Notes: a model not told the origin generated them from the letters alone. Positions 34,999-44,670 are shown, counted from the stretch's first letter. The stretch: DNA of 64,000 nucleotides from Alphaproteobacteria bacterium (GCA_028285305.1 JANQPV010000025.1:25120-89119), one strand, 5' to 3'. Program-made: numbers and translations.

Positions 34999-36723
34999 AT
35001 GGCTGAACACGATCTGGTAATTCGAGATGGAACCATCATCGACGGGACCGGTGATCCGCGTCGATCAGGGGATGTCGCAGTATCTGATGGCCTCATTACC
35101 GAAGTGGGCAAGATCTCTGGCCGTGGCCATCGTGAAATTGCTGCAGACGGGCGATTCGTTCAGCCGGGTTTTGTTGATATCCACACGCACTATGACGGCC
35201 AGGCCACATGGGACTCCCAACTTGCGCCTTCGAGTTGGCACGGCGTAACGACGGTGGTGATGGGCAATTGCGGCGTCGGCTTTGCGCCAGTCAAACCAAC
35301 TGACCATGAACGTCTGGTTCAGCTGATGGAAGGTGTAGAGGATATTCCGGGTACAGCCCTTCATGAGGGTCTTCCCTGGGCGTGGCAGGAGTTCGAGGAA
35401 TATCTGGACTATCTAGACGGGAAACCGCGCGATATTGATGTCGGCGCGCAACTCCCTCACGCGGCACTTCGCCTCTTCGTGATGGGAGAAAGAGGCGCTG
35501 CCCGTGAACCGGCCTCGGCCGACGACATAAATGCGATGGCAGACATTTCTCGCCAAGCAATTGAGGCGGGCGCGTTAGGATTCTCGTCCTCTCGCACGGT
35601 CCGTCACAAATCGTCGCTTGGAGAACCGACCCCAACCCTGAACGCAGAATTCGCCGAGCTCATTGGAATTGCAAAGTCAATCGGATCAACAGGTCGGGGG
35701 GTCATCCAGCTCATAAGCGACTTCAAAGACTTCGATACCGAGTTTGAATTAGCGAAGGCAATGGGGCGGGAGTCGGGACGCCCGGTGTCAATATCGGTTG
35801 CCCAAACGTCCGCCGATCCGACCAAGTGGAAAAGGCTACTGGACGCAATGTCCGCGGAGACGGCCCGAGGCATAACAATGCGAGGTCAAGTGGGAGCCCG
35901 TCCTATCGGAGTTCTTCTCGGGCATTTGGGATCGGTTAATCCGTTTAAGGAGTGCCCAACGTATAGAGAACTTCGGTCGCTACCATTTGCCGATGTCGTC
36001 AAAAGGATGAAAACCGAACCTGTGAGATCTGCCATCTTGCGGGAGATGGAAGAGCTTGGGCAAGCGAAGGGAAACCCGGCACGGTCACCCTATCAGTGGG
36101 ACAAAATCTATCCTCTCGGTGAGCCGCCAGTTTACGAACCTAATCCGATCACGTCTCTGTCGTATCAGGCGTTTGAACGAGGCGTTGCGCCAGCAGAAAT
36201 TGCTTATGATTACATGCTGGGTGATGAAGGCAAGGCCTTGCTCTATATGCCCATCGCCAACTTTGTGGATTGGAATTTGGATGTGGTTCGCGAGCAATTT
36301 CTACACGAAGCTTCTGTGCCTGGTCTATCGGATGGAGGCGCCCATGTTCGTACCATCTGTGATGTGAGCTTTCCGACAACGTTGATGCAATGGTGGGGTA
36401 GGGATAGGCCTCGCGGACGAATTCCTGTCGAACAGATCGTCGCAAAACAGTCGCGTGCGACCGCCGAGGCCGTTGGACTTTTCGATCGAGGTCTCATAGC
36501 ACCGGGGCATAAGGCAGACATCAATGTGATCGACTTTGAGGCGTTGACACTGCATGGGCCAGAGATCGTCAACGATCTTCCGGCGGGAGGCAGCCGATTC
36601 CTCCAACGTGTTACTGGTATTGATCACACCTTCGTCTCCGGTGTTGAGGTTGCGAGCAATTCTGAGTCTAGCGGAGAACTGCCGGGGAGTCTCGTACGAG
36701 GCGGTAAAAGCGTGTGCCGGTAA
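34999..36723 (+). CDS. Amidohydrolase, D-aminoacylase-like (paralogue 2)
   Basis: This 574-residue paralogue of the gene at 24565 has an almost identical first 110 residues (VQPGFVDIHTHYDGQATWD, GVTTVVMGNCGVGFAPVKP) and keeps the same metal-type residues, with late GLSDGGAHVRT. The ATG at 34999 has AAGGAGAGG directly upstream; an earlier ATG adds six residues. The two copies sit in different operons (P450 set and PQQ set), so the organism maintains two related hydrolytic activities in one pathway region. The middle parts differ most, which points to different substrates. Confidence 0.83.
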   Translation: MAEHDLVIRDGTIIDGTGDPRRSGDVAVSDGLITEVGKISGRGHREIAADGRFVQPGFVDIHTHYDGQATWDSQLAPSSWHGVTTVVMGNCGVGFAPVKPTDHERLVQLMEGVEDIPGTALHEGLPWAWQEFEEYLDYLDGKPRDIDVGAQLPHAALRLFVMGERGAAREPASADDINAMADISRQAIEAGALGFSSSRTVRHKSSLGEPTPTLNAEFAELIGIAKSIGSTGRGVIQLISDFKDFDTEFELAKAMGRESGRPVSISVAQTSADPTKWKRLLDAMSAETARGITMRGQVGARPIGVLLGHLGSVNPFKECPTYRELRSLPFADVVKRMKTEPVRSAILREMEELGQAKGNPARSPYQWDKIYPLGEPPVYEPNPITSLSYQAFERGVAPAEIAYDYMLGDEGKALLYMPIANFVDWNLDVVREQFLHEASVPGLSDGGAHVRTICDVSFPTTLMQWWGRDRPRGRIPVEQIVAKQSRATAEAVGLFDRGLIAPGHKADINVIDFEALTLHGPEIVNDLPAGGSRFLQRVTGIDHTFVSGVEVASNSESSGELPGSLVRGGKSVCR

Positions 36724-36830
36724 GTGGCGAGGCCTACCAAAGGCGAGGGGTACTCAGCAGGCGTTAACGCCTTTGCGGCCGCCCGTGTTACGCTGCTTTG
36801 GGTCGTTGGGAAAAGAAGCTTTTCAAATCA

Positions 36831-37610
36831 ATGAACTATCAGCTCAAAGATAAGGTGGCAATCGTGTGTGGAGCGGGAGCTCCCGGCGATGGAATTGGGA
36901 ATGGTCGAGCCGCTGCCATTTTGTTAGCACGGTTGGGATGCAAAGTGGCTGTCGTTGACCGCGAAGGTGAATCGGCCGAAAAGACTGCATTAATGATCCG
37001 GGAAGAAGGTGGAACTTCGCTTAGAATCGAGGCGGATGTCACATCCAGAGACGATTGCGAACGAATTGTACGCGCGACAACTGAGAGATATCTCGGTATC
37101 GATTTGCTCGTAAACAATGTGGGCGTTGGCAGCCAAGGGTCGGTTGTGGCAGAGGACCCCGATCGATGGGATCGCGTCATGCAAATCAATGTCAAATCCG
37201 TGTTCTGGATGTCGCGATTTGCTATTCCTGAGATGATAAAAAGGGGTGGAGGTGCGATCGTTAACGTGTCTTCTATATCGGCATTCAGACCACGCGGCCT
37301 CACGGCCTATTCAACCTCCAAAGGCGCGGTGATTGCGATGACACGCGCCATGGCGGTAGATCACGCCCAACACGGGATCAGAGTGAACTGCGTGGCGCCT
37401 GGTCCGGTGCATACGCCTAGGATTGAAGCTTATGGTCTTGGTGAGGAACATCGAAGGCTCCGAAAAGAAGCGTCACCATTGAAAATTGAAGGGACCGGCT
37501 GGGATGTGGGAAATACAGTCGCGTTCCTACTGTCTAACGCTTCGCGTTACATCACCGGGCAGACTATTGTGGTTGATGGGGGCGTTTCGCTCGTAGCTGC
37601 CGAACGATAA
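36831..37610 (+). CDS. Short-chain dehydrogenase/reductase
   Basis: The 259 residues from MNYQLKDKVAIVCGAGAPGDG show a classical SDR with a glycine-rich nucleotide motif GAGAPGDGIGNG, NNVG, the catalytic Ser in NVSSIS, and YSTSKG (YxxxK). The terminal YITGQTIVVDGG is family-typical. An upstream in-frame ATG at 36798 lacks a site. VDREGES after the second strand suggests NAD rather than NADP as cofactor. A 14-base palindrome (AGGCGTTAACGCCT, 36759-36772) lies in the gap before it. Confidence 0.9.
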   Translation: MNYQLKDKVAIVCGAGAPGDGIGNGRAAAILLARLGCKVAVVDREGESAEKTALMIREEGGTSLRIEADVTSRDDCERIVRATTERYLGIDLLVNNVGVGSQGSVVAEDPDRWDRVMQINVKSVFWMSRFAIPEMIKRGGGAIVNVSSISAFRPRGLTAYSTSKGAVIAMTRAMAVDHAQHGIRVNCVAPGPVHTPRIEAYGLGEEHRRLRKEASPLKIEGTGWDVGNTVAFLLSNASRYITGQTIVVDGGVSLVAAER

Positions 37611-37625
37611 CAGGAGATCCATACG

Positions 37626-38174
37626 ATGGCGCGTGTACCTTATCTGGGAAAGGATGATCTGCCGGAAGAGTATCATGATTTGCTCCAAAGGGATATAAAC
37701 CTTGCAAAACTGTACGCTCATAGTCCGGAAGCGGGTCGTGGTCTTGCTCGTGTCGGTTACTGGATTAGATACAAATGCGATTTAGACCCCCGGTTGCGAG
37801 AGCTGGCGATTCTTCAAGTGGGATATCTTTCCCGTACGCCTTATGAGTATTCCCATCACATAAAGATTGGCCGCGACTTCGGAGTATCCGATGATGACAT
37901 TCGGGCAATCGCTTTGGAAACAGAAGGAGAAGAAAGCGATATTGATGAGCTCGCTGCGCTCGTTCTCCGGGGGGCGCGAGAAATGACCTCCGGCCTCGAA
38001 ATGAAAGACGATACGTTCAAGGCGTTGCACAAAGAGCTGGGTGATGCAGGAATTGTCGATCTTACAATCGTGATAAGCTTCTACAACAGCGTTATCCGTT
38101 TTCTGACCAATCTCCGCATCGACGTAGAGGACGACTACTTACCGTTTTTGGAAGAGTTTCCACTCCCGGACTGA
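37626..38174 (+). CDS. Carboxymuconolactone decarboxylase (CMD/AhpD-like) family protein
   Basis: The 182 residues contain the CMD helical core: DPRLRELAILQVGYLSRTPYEYSHHIKIGRDFGVSDDDI. The two active Cys of AhpD are absent, replaced by SRTPYEYSHH, as in gamma-carboxymuconolactone-decarboxylase-type members. Function in such clusters is usually unproven: lactone decarboxylation, isomerisation or a hydratase-like step. It begins 15 bases after the SDR and closes the plus-strand series. Confidence 0.82.
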   Translation: MARVPYLGKDDLPEEYHDLLQRDINLAKLYAHSPEAGRGLARVGYWIRYKCDLDPRLRELAILQVGYLSRTPYEYSHHIKIGRDFGVSDDDIRAIALETEGEESDIDELAALVLRGAREMTSGLEMKDDTFKALHKELGDAGIVDLTIVISFYNSVIRFLTNLRIDVEDDYLPFLEEFPLPD

Positions 38175-38184
38175 TTTAGATTTG

Positions 38185-38204
38185 GCGGTCTTTGTGCCGA
38201 CCGC
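38185..38204 (+). terminator. Possible terminator after the CMD gene
   Basis: GCGGTC-N8-GACCGC forms a six-base stem just after the stop, followed by ATTTAAA rather than a clear T-tract, so it is weak. Confidence 0.3.
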
Positions 38205-38437
38205 ATTTAAAGCGCTGCGATTGGCGGAAGATTCGTCCAAATCTGGAAACGCTTTATAGGAGTAAGCATACTACTTTCATTTTCTTATAAGGCCGATTCA
38301 CACTATTGGGCTAGCCTACCTTATTGGCGAGATCATTCAGGTTCTGGCCTTTCACTTGACGCCATTCGGTCGCTGGAGCAAGCGGAGATTGAAACGGTTA
38401 CTCCGTCTCGAGACGAGGACATCCTATTAGCCTGTAC

Positions 38438-39115
38438 TCAGTCCGGGAACCCAATGTAGCGAACGAAATTTTCATTTGGCTCCCGGTCCGACACGACTCG
38501 GTTTGCGGGAAAGCTGTCATCCGGATAACCCATTGCGATAGCGGTCATGATCACTTCCTCATCGGGTATGTTTGCGACTTCGCGTACGATGTTTGAGCGG
38601 GAGATGCCCTGTCCATTGACAACACACCCGATACCGCGATCCCAGGCGGAAAGAACGATACCGTAACACAGCGCACCTAGATCGAAGTGACACGTTACGC
38701 CGGGGTCGAGGCAACGGTCATAGGTCAGTATGATGGAAACGGGTGCATCGAATTGCCGAAATCCGCGGCGAACCCAATCTTGGCGCTTTTCCGCATCATG
38801 GCGTTCGATTTTCATCTCGGCAAAAAGTTTCTTTGCGATGTCCACTTGTCTCTGTCGATGCAGTCCTTCGTAGGGTCCGTGTGTAAAAATCTCTCGCTGT
38901 GGAGGGGCGCCCGCTATCAACTCTTCCATATTCCGCCGTCGAACGGTATCTAGGGCTTTTCCTGTCAGAACGTGAACATGCCAGGCTTGTACGTTCATGG
39001 ACGAGGGCGCTCGCTTCGCCAACGTTATGATCTCATCAATTACCTGGCGTGGAACGGGCTTCTTCTTGTAGCCGCGGATGCTCCGGCGCGACGTGACGAG
39101 ATGTTCAAATTCCAT
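38438..39115 (-). CDS. Nitroreductase-family flavoprotein
   Basis: The 225 residues from MEFEHLVTSRRSIRGYKKKPVP contain the nitroreductase FMN-binding motifs SRRSIRGYKKKPV, RAPSSMNVQAWHVHVLTG and AWDRGIGCVVNG. The late AIAMGYPDDSFPANR is also typical. Members reduce nitro groups, quinones or enones with NAD(P)H. It is single on its strand. Between it and the CMD gene a short open stretch without start codon (about 38280-38437) is noted but not called. Confidence 0.87.
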   Translation of the reverse strand: MEFEHLVTSRRSIRGYKKKPVPRQVIDEIITLAKRAPSSMNVQAWHVHVLTGKALDTVRRRNMEELIAGAPPQREIFTHGPYEGLHRQRQVDIAKKLFAEMKIERHDAEKRQDWVRRGFRQFDAPVSIILTYDRCLDPGVTCHFDLGALCYGIVLSAWDRGIGCVVNGQGISRSNIVREVANIPDEEVIMTAIAMGYPDDSFPANRVVSDREPNENFVRYIGFPD

Positions 39116-39270
39116 GGGGCCGTATCCTAGTTTCTCGCAACACAAGACTGCTGATTCTCAATGCACCCCTCAGAGTCTTGTTTGGTGGGCTTCCAAACGC
39201 ACTTTTCGTGTCCGACTAAGGAAGGCGCATTCAATCGAATTTTGATCTCAACATGCCAGTAGTTTTGCGA

Positions 39271-40026
39271 TCAATCAATCAGCCTGCGTATCTTACTTGG
39301 GTGCGGTGATCCAGGAAATACTCTGAACACTGCGTCATCAAAGCCCACTTCTCTGTATAGCTCTAGGGTTTCGCGAAGTTCTCCGAGATCTGTGTTTTGG
39401 TTGACATGAATGGTGGATACCATTGCGCGCTCTCCTCCTGCGCGTTTGTAGGTACGCGCTGTTTCCACCACCTCCTTTGGTTTTCGGTAATGACCAGAGG
39501 CTATCCACCCATCGTAGTCGGAGATCGCTCGAGCGATGCCTTTTCCCCAGGTCCCATAGAAGATCCTTGGGCCGCCTAATACGCAGTCCCACGGCGTTAG
39601 GTTTGCACCGCCTCTCTTACCTGTTTGCATGAGTTCGCGGAATGAATCCATGGCCGAATGGAATGCGTTGAACCGGCCCTCATAATCGCGATCCAGGGCG
39701 CCAAAGTCGAGTTGGTTTGAACCCGACCCAACTCCAAGGATCAATCGATCGCCGGTAATTTGCATTAGTGAGAAGACACGGTGAGCGAGATCTACTGGGT
39801 GGTAGAGAGGGACTTGGAGAATAGCTGTCCCTAATTCTATATCGTCCGTGAGCGTAGCTGCGACAGAAAGCGTTGTAAAGGGGTCTGGGAGCATGGCGCC
39901 GCGACCTATTGATTGTGCGGCCCAAAGACTCTCAAACCCTTCAGCCGCGTAAACCCTAATCTCCTCGGCTATGTGTTTTTTGTTCTCAGGTGAGCCGATT
40001 GCACCCAACAGTGCTCCTAGTCTCAT
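39271..40026 (-). CDS. LLM-class flavin-dependent oxidoreductase
   Basis: The 251 residues from MRLGALLGAIG show the bacterial luciferase-like fold: AAEGFESLWAAQ near the N-terminus, DIELGTAILQVPLYHPVDLAHRVFSLMQ, and ILGVGSGSNQLDFGALDRDYEGR. This is typical of F420- or FMN-dependent dehydrogenases and monooxygenases. I chose the ATG at 40026 with AAAGGATGG upstream; the frame is open 40 codons further. It could act with a flavin reductase, but none is adjacent. Confidence 0.82.
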   Translation of the reverse strand: MRLGALLGAIGSPENKKHIAEEIRVYAAEGFESLWAAQSIGRGAMLPDPFTTLSVAATLTDDIELGTAILQVPLYHPVDLAHRVFSLMQITGDRLILGVGSGSNQLDFGALDRDYEGRFNAFHSAMDSFRELMQTGKRGGANLTPWDCVLGGPRIFYGTWGKGIARAISDYDGWIASGHYRKPKEVVETARTYKRAGGERAMVSTIHVNQNTDLGELRETLELYREVGFDDAVFRVFPGSPHPSKIRRLID

Positions 40027-40189
40027 TTTCGAGCCCATCCTTTTTTTGCGCCTTCGTACTTGTAGGTTGCGTAATCGTGACACAATGGGTGAAGGCACTT
40101 CCTTATAACTCTTTTGAACGCGGTGCGTGTTTTGGCTATGGTTTGGCGCCATCGATCTATTTTAGGAGTTCGTGTTCAATGCTGCGTCC

Positions 40190-40225
40190 AAAAAAACCCG
40201 GCAAGCAGCTTTAGCGCTCGCCGGG
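40190..40225 (-). terminator. Strong rho-independent terminator behind the second TonB receptor
   Basis: On the minus strand CCCGGCGAGC pairs with GCTTGCCGGG (one mismatch) around a short loop, then seven T follow. It lies about 60 bases after the receptor stop. Confidence 0.88.
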
Positions 40226-40282
40226 CCAATGCGTCCATCTTCACAAGAGGAAAGGGATGAGGAAAATGGAACTCACGGGTGT

Positions 40283-42547
40283 CTAGTATCTGAACGTTGC
40301 CTCCAAACCGATTTGTCTGCCCTTGGACATCGTCGAGTATGTGCTGGTTCCGGCCAGTGACCCGCCCAACTGGGTATCGCTGGTGAAGAGAACATCGTTC
40401 GTGACATTCCGTCCAAAGAGCGAGACTTGCCAGTTCTCGAGGTCCAGCGGCACCCAGGCAACGTTGAAGTCCAGCACGTCCTGAGTCGGAATGATTGCGT
40501 CCGTGTTCGTTCCGAACGTGATGGCGCGGTGACTATATGTAATGCGCGTCGACACCGTCCCACCTGCTCCCAGATCCAGATCATGGATGAGAGATGCGGA
40601 AGACGTGAAATCCGGTGCGTTGGGCAGCGGCAGATCAAGATCAGCTTGGTCTACAAGGCCATCGCCCGTCAGGTCAAACTTGACCTCATCGTATTCGGCG
40701 TCGAGAAAGCCCACGCTCCCAATGAAGGCGAGATTGTCTGCCAGCTGAATCTGTCCATCGATTTCCAAACCCTTCACCGTCGCATCAGCGGTGTTCGCGA
40801 TTCTCTGCGACGGCCCAAGAGGTGTGGTGGAGATGACAGCGCGTTGCAGGTCTTTGGCCTTCATCAAAAAGGCAGCAATGTTCAACCTGATACGATCGGT
40901 CGGATCTGACTTGATGCCCAGTTCAAAGTTCTGGATCGATTCTTCATCCGACGGACCAGGCAAATCGACGACTGCCGAGTTCCGCAGATTGTACCCGCCA
41001 GAACGAAACCCGGTTGACCAATGGCCATACGTTAGCAGATTGTCGAACCACTGATATTGGAGACCAGCCTTGTAGTCGATGTTCGACCAAGAATCGGAGT
41101 CTTCAAAATCAAAAGGGCACGTGCCTTCGTTCACACGGCAGAAGCCAGGGATAGTAGCGCCAGGCTTTGGCGCGGTCAGGCTTGCGACTTGTACCTCCTT
41201 TTTCTCGCGCGTGTAACGAATGCCGGCGTTGACGGTCAGTTTGTCAGTCGCCGTCCAATCGGAATTAGCAAACACGCCGAACACCTTATGGTCTTGAATA
41301 CCGCCGCCGCTTTGACGCACCGCGCCGCCGAAAATGCTGCGGTTCTCGTTGTAAATGATATCCTGCGTGAAGTAGTAGAGGCCTGCCGTGACTTCCACCG
41401 GGCCGAATCCCCCGGCATAGCGAAGCTCATTGGAAATTTGATCCTGGTCGTTCGTATCTCCAGTCGTTTGTGGATCGGAGCCGGTGGGAAACTCCAGGCA
41501 GACGGAATTGAAGATTGTCGCAGGCGTCGCGTCAATGTCCAAACATGCCCTTTGTTCATAGTCACGCCATCCGAAGATGTTGGTGATCACACCATCGCCG
41601 AATCCGACGCGCCAATTGGTTTCAGCAATGACCTGAAGCCACTCTGAGGACTGTTCGCCCAGATTGTTGACGTTGACGAAATGGCGGTCACGGTCTGCAT
41701 TGAGACCGAGGTCTCCGGCCGCGTTGACGTGGGAATGTGCAGCGGTCCCTTCACCTTCTTGATCTCCGTACTCAAATCGAACGAGAAAATCCAGTTCTTC
41801 AATCGGATCCCATTGCAAGGCGGCGCGAAACAACTTGGTTTCGCTCTCGCCATAGTCTTCCCCATTGAACGCATTCTTAAACCACCCCTCATCTTTGTTG
41901 TAGTAGGCGGCGAGTTTTCCCTTAAGTTTGTCTGTGCCAAGAGGGCCTGAGACTATGCCGCTAAGGGTGTAATCTTCGCCAGTTCCCCGGAAGCCCGAAT
42001 TGACGGCGCCACTGAACGTTGCTGTTAGCTCTTCTGTTGGCCGCGTCGTATTCACCAGAACAGCGCCGCCGATCACGTTTCTGCCGAACAAAATGCCTTG
42101 CGGTCCGCGCAATACTTCGATGCTCTCTATGTCAAAGTTGTCGAACATCACGCCGGCATTGATGCCGTAATACACCCCGTCAACGAAGGCACCGATGGAT
42201 GGATCGATACTCGGAATGGAATTCAGGGTCCCCATGCCGCGAATGTTGAACGCGGATACGCCCTTAAACGTGCCGATTTCTCGAAGCGTTGTGTTTGGGA
42301 TCAGTCCGCTGATGCTCGATAAGTCCTTAAAATTGAGTGCGTCCAACTGGTTCTGCCCAAATGCGGTTACCGCGATCGCGACATTTTGGACATTTTCTAC
42401 GTCCCGTTTTTTGGTTGCTGTAATGACGATTTCGTCCAACACCGAGCTGACCGCTGGTCGTGCCGTGTCCTGCGCATAAGCGGTCAGTGGCAGGATTGAT
42501 GAAGCCGCCGCAGCTACAAGCGCCGCCTTTAGTTTCTCCCTGGTCAT
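40283..42547 (-). CDS. TonB-dependent outer-membrane receptor (second)
   Basis: This 754-residue protein has a signal peptide (1-25, ending TAYA before QDTA) and the TonB-box-like DEIVITATKKRD near 38-49. The plug carries IRGMGTLNSIPSIDPSIGAFVDGVYYG and IEVLRGPQGILFGRN; a barrel follows with C-terminal Tyr. GGGGGG precedes the ATG by three bases. Its plug subtype is again that of catabolic-substrate receptors. The promoter region holds a 14-base palindrome at 42659-42672. It probably supplies the substrate handled by the genes around it. Confidence 0.92.
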   Translation of the reverse strand: MTREKLKAALVAAAASSILPLTAYAQDTARPAVSSVLDEIVITATKKRDVENVQNVAIAVTAFGQNQLDALNFKDLSSISGLIPNTTLREIGTFKGVSAFNIRGMGTLNSIPSIDPSIGAFVDGVYYGINAGVMFDNFDIESIEVLRGPQGILFGRNVIGGAVLVNTTRPTEELTATFSGAVNSGFRGTGEDYTLSGIVSGPLGTDKLKGKLAAYYNKDEGWFKNAFNGEDYGESETKLFRAALQWDPIEELDFLVRFEYGDQEGEGTAAHSHVNAAGDLGLNADRDRHFVNVNNLGEQSSEWLQVIAETNWRVGFGDGVITNIFGWRDYEQRACLDIDATPATIFNSVCLEFPTGSDPQTTGDTNDQDQISNELRYAGGFGPVEVTAGLYYFTQDIIYNENRSIFGGAVRQSGGGIQDHKVFGVFANSDWTATDKLTVNAGIRYTREKKEVQVASLTAPKPGATIPGFCRVNEGTCPFDFEDSDSWSNIDYKAGLQYQWFDNLLTYGHWSTGFRSGGYNLRNSAVVDLPGPSDEESIQNFELGIKSDPTDRIRLNIAAFLMKAKDLQRAVISTTPLGPSQRIANTADATVKGLEIDGQIQLADNLAFIGSVGFLDAEYDEVKFDLTGDGLVDQADLDLPLPNAPDFTSSASLIHDLDLGAGGTVSTRITYSHRAITFGTNTDAIIPTQDVLDFNVAWVPLDLENWQVSLFGRNVTNDVLFTSDTQLGGSLAGTSTYSTMSKGRQIGLEATFRY

Positions 42548-42658
42548 ATACCCCCCTTTTTTCAGGTTTATTTGAGCAGGGCGATTTCACACCCCACATT
42601 TGGAGATGTCTCAAATGATAGAGAGAGGGTCGCGACAGTGAAGAAAACGGCACCATGT

Positions 42659-42672
42659 ATCGTGTACACGAT
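42659..42672. promoter_or_regulatory. Palindrome ATCGTGTACACGAT upstream of the TonB receptor
   Basis: This perfect 14-base palindrome lies 112 bases upstream of the receptor start. A one-mismatch version is at 52479-52492. The IclR regulator at 43801 is the nearest candidate partner. The remaining 42548-42836 shows nothing else. Confidence 0.5.
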
Positions 42673-42836
42673 GGCGGATTTCCTCGTGTTTTTGGGGGTT
42701 AAGTCAGTCTGCAATGAGTGTTGCAATACTGCCTCAGCCTCGCTGGCCTAGAGGCTAATTTTGTCCAGAGGTATTCCCTCAAATGTTGAATTGAGATCGG
42801 TTCGCCTGATCCGTTTTCGGCAGACGAAGGAGTCGC

Positions 42837-43784
42837 TTATCTGGACTGCTGGGCGGAGAATTCTTTTTTCGCGTTATGATACTCTGCGACTATCTGGTCA
42901 CACAGGTCTCCGACGGTTTCGACTGACCGGATCATGCCGATGCCTTGACCGGCTGTTTTGACCCTCGAGTGTCTGGCTTTGGCAGCGGTTGGCTTGACAC
43001 GCGAACCAGGGCGCATCGACAAAAGTTCATCCGGATTGATCCCTTCCTCAACCAGTGTGGACTTAACCCAGTGTTGAGGTGCGCCCGTTAACGCTGTTGA
43101 GAAGAGCAGGTCCTTAGCCGAGCTTTCGACCATGATTTGGTCGGTGTACGCGTCCGACAAACTCTCTGAGGCTGCTATGAACCGGGTTCCAATGTAAGCC
43201 ATTCTGGCTCCCATCACCTCAGCTGCAAGGACATCCCGTCCCGTGCTCATGCCGCCTGCCAGAATGATCGGTTTTTCAGTGACCTGGCGGATTTCGTTCA
43301 ACAAGGCGAAAGGATTGACGGTACCTGATTTGCCGCCGGCTCCACTGCTGATGGCGATCAGGGCGTCCGCTCCGGCCTCTGATGCTATTTCCGCATGGCG
43401 AGCGGATGCAACGTCATGAAACACCAGGCCACCATAGTCGTGGATCTTCGCAAAGACGTCGTTTGGCGCACCTTTGGAGGTCAACACAATCGGAACTTTG
43501 CGTTCTATACAGAGCGCCAGGTCAGCCTCCAGCCTTTCGTTCGTGCGATGTAGGACGAGATTGATGGCCCAAGGGGCTGGTGCATCCAGCTTCGCAACAC
43601 CGGTTTCCATTTCATTGAGCCAATGGACGAAGTCAGCATGCGTTCGCGTTGAATGCGCTGGAAAGCCGCACATGATTCCTCGCGAACAAGCGGCAAGTGT
43701 CATTTGGGGATTGGAAACGAGAAACATTGGCGCGACGCACAGCGGGATTTTCAGTGTACCGCCGAATGTGAAATCTAAAGCCAT
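42837..43784 (-). CDS. Nitronate-monooxygenase-like flavoprotein (paralogue 1)
   Basis: This 315-residue TIM-barrel flavoprotein of the NMO/2-nitropropane dioxygenase superfamily has APMFLVSNPQMTLAACSRGIMCGFPA, VVLTSKGAP, FHDVASARHA, GAGGKSGTVNPFALLNEIR, and the phosphate-binding segment IILAGGMSTGRDVLAAEVMGARMAYIGTRF. The canonical class I NMO motifs are not matched exactly. Relatives include enoyl-CoA and 2-enone reductases such as IpdC of steroid catabolism, so nitronate oxidation is only one option. It is downstream of the IclR gene by 17 bases and paralogous to the gene at 47036. Confidence 0.83.
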   Translation of the reverse strand: MALDFTFGGTLKIPLCVAPMFLVSNPQMTLAACSRGIMCGFPAHSTRTHADFVHWLNEMETGVAKLDAPAPWAINLVLHRTNERLEADLALCIERKVPIVLTSKGAPNDVFAKIHDYGGLVFHDVASARHAEIASEAGADALIAISSGAGGKSGTVNPFALLNEIRQVTEKPIILAGGMSTGRDVLAAEVMGARMAYIGTRFIAASESLSDAYTDQIMVESSAKDLLFSTALTGAPQHWVKSTLVEEGINPDELLSMRPGSRVKPTAAKARHSRVKTAGQGIGMIRSVETVGDLCDQIVAEYHNAKKEFSAQQSR

Positions 43785-43800
43785 GCCGCTTTCAGGGACT

Positions 43801-44670
43801 CTATCGGAGGCCGTTGCTTTTTTCGCAAGCGGAAGGCCAACTCTTCTCTAGTCGAGCCGTTTGCTCCTCGCGGTCCTGTTCATGAGCAGAAACCACTTCG
43901 AGTTCCGAAGACAACTTGGCGTTCAACGTGCGAAGGCACTGCAAGACCAGATCCTTTTTTTCCTCTATCCGTTCGATGGGGCCCGATACAGTGGCCGCTA
44001 GTGGAGGGCGGTGCTCGCTCCGAGGAAGGCGGATGGAAAGACCTGCGATGCCCTCAACTCCCTGTCCTCGCGAGTGCGCAAAACCTCTTGAACGATAGAG
44101 CCTGACTTCCTCTGGAGCGCACGAAGCAGTTCTTTTCCACAACGGGCTGGTTGTCTCGGTGACCGTTCGGCGAACCAGCCGCTCAATGGTCAAATCACTC
44201 TCCAGGCCAAGAAGAGCCCAGCCTGAGGCGCAGCAACACAAGGGTTTTAAGTAGCCTGACCTAATATGGAGTGCGTCGGGGTCAATTGGGGCTTGGGTCA
44301 GTTCCTGTGGTGCATTATGCACCAGAACGTAGTGAGCGTGGATTCCGTTACGCATCGCCAAAGAAACAGTTTCGTTCACTTGTTCTGCGACCTTCATAAC
44401 CAGTTCAGGGAGCTTACTTGATTGCTCGTCGCTTGAATTGATCCAAGAGCTTAGGAACGAAATTCTCAGTGTGGGAAAGAAAGTTCTGCTCTCTGTATCG
44501 TAGCCTAGATAATCGAGAGCTACCAGCAATTGAAGAAGCTCTGAAGTACTTGACTGCGGCATAACCAACTGTTTGCTTATTTCCGTCACCGTCAGTGGTC
44601 GCTGGATAGACGCAAACATTTCAAACAATTCAATGACTCTTCTTGCTGACTTTATTTGTCCTGCGGTCAT
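43801..44670 (-). CDS. IclR-family transcriptional regulator
   Basis: The 289 residues begin with a winged helix (PLTVTEISKQLVMPQSSTSELLQLLVALDYLGYD). An IclR effector domain follows (NETVSLAMRNGIHAHYVLVHNAPQEL, RSGYLKPLCCCASGWALLG, VEGIAGLSIRLP). Such regulators sense aromatic or organic-acid catabolites. It lies between the CaiB and NMO genes on the same strand, so it is probably co-transcribed with them. Confidence 0.9.
   Translation of the reverse strand: MTAGQIKSARRVIELFEMFASIQRPLTVTEISKQLVMPQSSTSELLQLLVALDYLGYDTESRTFFPTLRISFLSSWINSSDEQSSKLPELVMKVAEQVNETVSLAMRNGIHAHYVLVHNAPQELTQAPIDPDALHIRSGYLKPLCCCASGWALLGLESDLTIERLVRRTVTETTSPLWKRTASCAPEEVRLYRSRGFAHSRGQGVEGIAGLSIRLPRSEHRPPLAATVSGPIERIEEKKDLVLQCLRTLNAKLSSELEVVSAHEQDREEQTARLEKSWPSACEKSNGLR

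Noticed and set aside
36759..36772. Palindrome AGGCGTTAACGCCT before the SDR gene as a separate operator
   Set aside because: Single copy, short, and could equally be a weak hairpin; mentioned only in the SDR entry.
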